A stretch of DNA of 64,000 nt from NCBI GenBank assembly GCA_000507305.1, contig DF240729.1, positions 6,662 through 70,661 on the forward strand, read 5' to 3'. This document shows, piece by piece, positions 60,160 through 64,000 of this stretch (the first letter of the stretch is position 1; each line of letters starts with the position of its first letter). Origin of the DNA: Breviolum minutum Mf 1.05b.01. Taxonomy: Eukaryota; Sar; Dinophyceae; Suessiales; Symbiodiniaceae. A program made the translations under genes and the position numbers. The notes beneath the pieces were generated by a model that saw only the letters and a list, made by a program, of their open reading frames with translations, did no database searches and was not told the origin of the DNA.

Positions 60160-60720
60160 TGCATTTTGAATCATTTTGACTTGGACATGTGTTTCGCGCC
60201 ACAATGCGGTGCACTTTTTCGGCATCTGATCTCCGAAAACGATGTGGTTTGTACATTTTGGCTTGAACATGCGCGGTTTTTGACCTACATCCTTCCAAAA
60301 CTGGCCCGAACCCTTCATTTCTTTTCAAATTTCGGACACCCGCGCCTCCAAAAGGGAACCGAGACTTTCAAGATCTCTCAGGTTTTTGTTTTTTGGCCTG
60401 GAAACCTGCTTCGTGCCAAAGCGGCGCGCAATTTTTCCACATCCCAACTTCCAAAAGTGGTCCGATGCTGATGCGTTTTCTACATTTTGAATTGAAAATG
60501 CGTTTCACGCCACGGCGGCGCACCATTCTTCGACATCTGAACTTCCAAAACTAGCCCGAAACCAGTTGTTTTTTAACATGTTCACCTTAAAATGTGCATC
60601 GCGCTACAGCAGCGTGGTAGCGTGCCATTTTTCGCCTGGTTAGAATGACGTTGCGCCACAGCGTTTTGCAATTTTTCATTTCTCCTCTCACATGGCTGTG
60701 CACCCGCCGCTTTAGCGAGC
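60160..60720. repeat. Diverged tandem repeat, unit about 90 bp
   Basis: At least five units start near 60161, 60251, 60389, 60481 and 60570 with ACATTTTG-like words. Each then carries TGCGTTTCGCGCCAC-like, GGCGCGCAATTTTTC-like and ACTTCCAAAACTGGCCCGAA-like blocks. Spacing is about 90 bp except for one 138-bp step. Units differ at many positions, so the array is old. Open frames across it are by-products of the periodicity. Confidence 0.7.
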
Positions 60721-61479
60721 CTAGTTTTCGACCCCCCGAACCCACAAATCATTGGAAAAACATAGTATTTTGCAACCTCTCAGCATTACCTGTATCTTCT
60801 TTTTTCTGGCTCGTTCCCTCTTTCCCTTTCTGTCCTTCTTCTCTATATTCCTCTCTTCTCTCTGACGCTTCTCTGCGTTGCATTTGTTCGTATCACTGTC
60901 GGAAGTTTGAATTCTAATTTTTTTTTGCTCCGTGTTTGTCGCCGTACAATAAGGACAAAAGTTGGCGCCGCAGTTAGCCCAGCTTCGAAAACACAAACAT
61001 TGATTAAAAAATGAAATGGACATATATAATGACGTTCCGAGTGAGGCTGGCGGCAGCATGTGACGGCAACAGCTGACAGTAAACCGAATCAGCCCACGGA
61101 AAACTATGCAACAACGACAGTGCCTCTTATCCCAAACATTCTGACCAAACCGGTCTCCAGGACTCGTGCTGACAATATCGCTCCGCTCATGTTGGCAATT
61201 GTGAAGGGCACGTCATTTTATATCTTTTGTTGATTTCGCTTTCATCTTGCCGGGAACTGCGGTCATGAAGCCTTCATGCTTTTGCACGTTGTGGCATGTT
61301 AAATTAAAAAAAACTTTAAAAAATAATAAAAAACCATTGAAGGCAAAAAAATGCTAAATCAAATTGTGTGTTTTAAATTTGTGGAAATTGATGCATTTGT
61401 ATGCGATCGACTTTTGCATCGTATTGCGGGATGAACATAACTTGTTTCCAATGGTTGTTCGAAGAAATTGTGCAGGCAT

Positions 61480-62460
61480 GTGTGTCCTGTATACTTGTTG
61501 GAGGCGGACCACATCACAGATGTGGACGATTTTGCACCTTGCATCTGGATGCATGTTTACATTTTATTTTCCAATGTAAATGTCACATTCATCAAGAGCT
61601 GACTTCGTGTCCGCGCTTCATTGTTACCAACTATACAAGGTTGCAGCGGACCCTTCGCCATACAAGGTGGAGAGGTGGAGTACGACAAGGATGCGTTGTA
61701 AGCCCCTTGCTCTTTCGTTCCATGTGGTAAGAAATGTCGGGAGGAAATGTCAATGGCGAATTGGCGTGATGACATGGAGCATTTGGGTTTGGATTTGCGT
61801 GATGGTCGGCAATCATTGCTGGACTCGAGGTTGGTCGATGACATTTTATTATTTGGCACCAATTAGCTTGTTATCGGCGTACTTGCAAACAAATTTGTTG
61901 ATAACTTTGAAGCGGCCGGATTACAATTAATTTGCTGAAATGAAAAGTCCTCACAACGCAGGCCCACTTACCGTCACAAATGGACACGCCACAAGGAATC
62001 AAGCCACAGGGACCGGAGCATGTTGAAAACCACAACATGTGATGGTCAGTGTCGACCCCAGGCCGCGGCAAGAGCTTTCAACGCAAACAAGTGGACCTTC
62101 TGTGGCCCAAACGTTTCGATTGCGCAGGAAATGTTTTGATCGCGTCATTTCTCCCAGCACGTGTTTTGCAGCAGGACGCCGAACTGTATATACTGCAATG
62201 CTTTGCGCAATATAATATAGATGTTGCATATCGCCGACTCCTCCTATCAATGGTGGGGCCATATGGACTGGATGCTACCATGGCATGAAATTTTTTCATA
62301 TCTGGAGGGAGCGCCTTCGCGGCTTCACCTCGCAGACCGCATCCACATCATGTAAAAACAACTGTTTACGACACTATTAGCATTTGGCACAAAGTTTCGA
62401 AACGCTACCTGGGCGTCGATGGATCGAGCGGGTTATGGCTTGGCAACCACAGGGGCATAG
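61480..62460 (+). mobile_element. Decayed non-LTR (LINE) reverse transcriptase
   Basis: Three pieces of one reverse transcriptase occur in order on the plus strand but in shifted frames. GGVRQGCVVSPLLF, the R-Q-G-C-x-x-S-P motif, lies at about 61673-61715. WRDDMEHLGLDLRDG and RLVDDILLFGTN, the catalytic box, lie at about 61764-61865, where V replaces the usual A of F/Y-A-D-D. A C-terminal segment RRLLLSMVGPYGLDATMA with WHEIF lies at about 62232-62300. Stops and frameshifts separate them, so this copy cannot encode an active enzyme. Its orientation is opposite to the host genes. No endonuclease or poly-A end was identified. Confidence 0.8.
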
Positions 62461-62804
62461 ACGCATTGGCCGCCCAAAATGCTGTTGGGCTACTATGTTT
62501 TTTGTTTTTTTGGTCGCACCTTTTTCCGCAACCATTTCTGGTTGAGACTGTTTTACTGGTCAGCGTCCAGGCGGACGAGGAACACGAAGGGCAAAAGTCC
62601 AGGGCCCGGGTGCTTACTATGCTTGCAAATGTGTACCGCCGGAAAAAGTTTACTTTCATCGGAAATCGCTGCAATGGATCAGGACTTTTGGAGTTCAAGG
62701 CTGCATCAATTCTTTAGGGTTTCCGCAAGCAGTGCGAAGGAGCAAGAAATATGTCCCTCTGCCTTCAACAGGCTGCCTAATCGGGCACGCAAGGTTGACC
62801 CATG

Positions 62805-62957
62805 AATGCATGTATGTATCTGTATGTATCTGTATGTATGTATGTATGTATGTATGTATGTATGTATGTATGGATGGATAGATGGATGCATGAATGTATG
62901 GATCTATGAATGTATGAATGTATGAATGTATGAATGTATGAATGAATGAATGTATTT
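62805..62957. repeat. ATGT-type tetranucleotide array
   Basis: Runs of (ATGT)n grade into ATGTATCT, GGATAGAT and GAATGTAT variants. The minus strand gives spurious Ile/His/Thr/Tyr repeats. Confidence 0.95.
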
Positions 62958-63324
62958 TTCTTTCCCCCACGCCTTTTTGCCGCGGCAAAGACTCAAGGAG
63001 CTGTTTTACTGGTCAGTTTCCAGGCATTGGAACTGTTTTTATACTGGCCAGTCTCCAGATGTGCAAAATCCAAAGACAAAGTCCAAACACCAAGTCCAGT
63101 GACGAATCAGGGTGGATGGAGGAGGCGGCTGGGGGTCTGCGGGGTCTGGTGGGGGTTGTGCAAGGAGGTCACTGAGGGGTGGGGATCGCCATCGAGATTA
63201 TGATGTAGGGTTGGATCTTCGAAAAGGAGGCTGGCTGCAAATGCCGTGAATGCTGCGTCGGTGAGCAAAGCTTTCCATCAGGAGATGAGGGAAGCGGTAG
63301 CGGCATGGCGCAAGGGTGCTGGAG

Positions 63325-63475
63325 TGTATGTATGAATCTATGAATGTATGAATGTATGATTGTACGAATGTAGGAATGTAGGAATGTATGAATGTATGTA
63401 TGCATGCATGGATGGCTGGATGGATGGAGGTAAGCAAGTAGGTAGGTAGGTCGGTAAGTCGGTGGGTCGGTAAAT
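63325..63475. repeat. GAATGTAT / GGTA tetranucleotide array
   Basis: GAATGTAT-type repeats run to about 63420 and then change to AGGTAGGTCGGTAAGTCGGT repeats. The array is similar to the one at 62.8 kb and about 500 bp from it. Confidence 0.95.
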
Positions 63476-63479
63476 ATGA

Positions 63480-64000
63480 AAATCAAATATTACCATTAGT
63501 ATAAAATGCTATATTATCTCCACGCCCGGCATATTTCGCGACTGATCTTGTTTGGATTGTCGCGTTGGGTAAGGCTGAGGCATGTCCAACGCCATGTGTA
63601 TGAACTGGCCTCTCCCTTGCCACCAGCACGTCTGGCCGCGCATGGATCCCAACGCGCCCTATACACCCGGGAACGCAAAAACAAAAACAACACATCACTG
63701 GTGAGCAATCTGCGAGGCTGGTGGCGATGCGGTCAAACCCCGTATGCCCAGCAACGCAAGGCAACGTGGTACCAAACCACGAAGAGTCCGCGATAACGAT
63801 GCCACAATTTTGGCGGGAGGCCGGGGTGGCATTTCTTCTCCGTCAGTTCATAAGTCCACGCATCCGGCCGGGCCTAGCGCGGGGCCTGGGATGGCCTAGG
63901 GTTGCAGCCCTCGCAGCCCGCGGCACATTTGTAAGGCGGGAAATGGGCACCTGAATACAATTCAAAACTTGAGAACAACAAATAAATTGCAGATGCATAA
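63480..64000. other. GC-rich end, no firm gene
   Basis: Both strands are open for 64-96 codons and no splice-bordered exon stands out. It may belong to further mobile-element debris, as it follows the LINE and the microsatellites. Confidence 0.35.

Noticed and set aside
61354-61579. Several overlapping 60-70 codon frames on both strands
   Set aside because: They overlap the decayed LINE region and its flank and show no splice borders.
62695-62988. 97-codon His/Ile/Thr/Tyr repeat protein on the minus strand
   Set aside because: It is the translation of the ATGT microsatellite and not a protein.
1-64000. Spliced-leader gene or relic, CRISPR array, rRNA
   Set aside because: No full match to the spliced leader as I recall it, no evenly spaced short repeats with unique spacers, and no rRNA-like blocks were seen on reading. 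A computed search is needed to exclude diverged relics.

Overview
This is eukaryotic nuclear DNA, most likely from a dinoflagellate; a Symbiodiniaceae-like genome would fit, but that is inference. The window is AT-leaning, with low gene density and many microsatellites. Genes are cut into small exons (about 45-280 nt, a few longer). Many intron 5' ends can only be read as GC-AG, with a few possible GA-AG, mixed with GT-AG. No bacterial operons, Shine-Dalgarno sites or CRISPR arrays are present. Exons were found by pairing open frames with splice sites and checking that phases agree between exons. All boundaries are predictions without RNA support.

Nearly every well-supported gene lies on the minus strand, so transcription runs right to left across about 62 kb, as expected for a dinoflagellate unidirectional gene block. 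From right to left: 64-60 kb holds tetranucleotide arrays, a decayed LINE-type reverse transcriptase (plus strand) and a diverged tandem repeat. 59.5-56.4 kb holds ends of unrecognised genes. 56.1-54.7 kb holds a voltage-sensor (S1-S4) channel gene. 53.5-52.4 kb holds a four-exon, four-helix membrane protein. 51.1-49.3 kb holds fragments of a membrane/coiled-coil gene. 48.0-47.4 kb holds a 93-residue protein gene. 46.2-45.5 kb holds a lysine-rich protein gene. 45.1-42.5 kb holds an eight-exon secretory, membrane-anchored isochorismatase-like hydrolase.

Further left, 38.0-37.0 kb and 32.7-32.4 kb hold two paralogues of an unrecognised family. 34.3-33.7 kb holds a membrane protein fragment. 31.2-27.7 kb holds scattered exons. 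24.7-24.5 kb holds a C-terminal fragment. 22.8-21.7 kb holds a centrosomal-type coiled-coil gene. 21.3-20.1 kb and 19.4-19.1 kb hold unrecognised genes. 14.8-11.2 kb holds the clearest gene, an ArsB/NhaD-type permease fused to an MFS transporter. 8.3-7.6 kb, 4.8-3.9 kb and 3.3-1.7 kb hold small genes, the last with a possible mitochondrial presequence. The left 1.3 kb is AT-rich and repetitive and begins with a 40-bp tandem repeat.

The genes do not form an obvious pathway. The most unusual items are the two-transporter fusion, the mix of GC-AG introns with introns possibly as short as 17-60 nt, and the voltage sensor without a visible pore.
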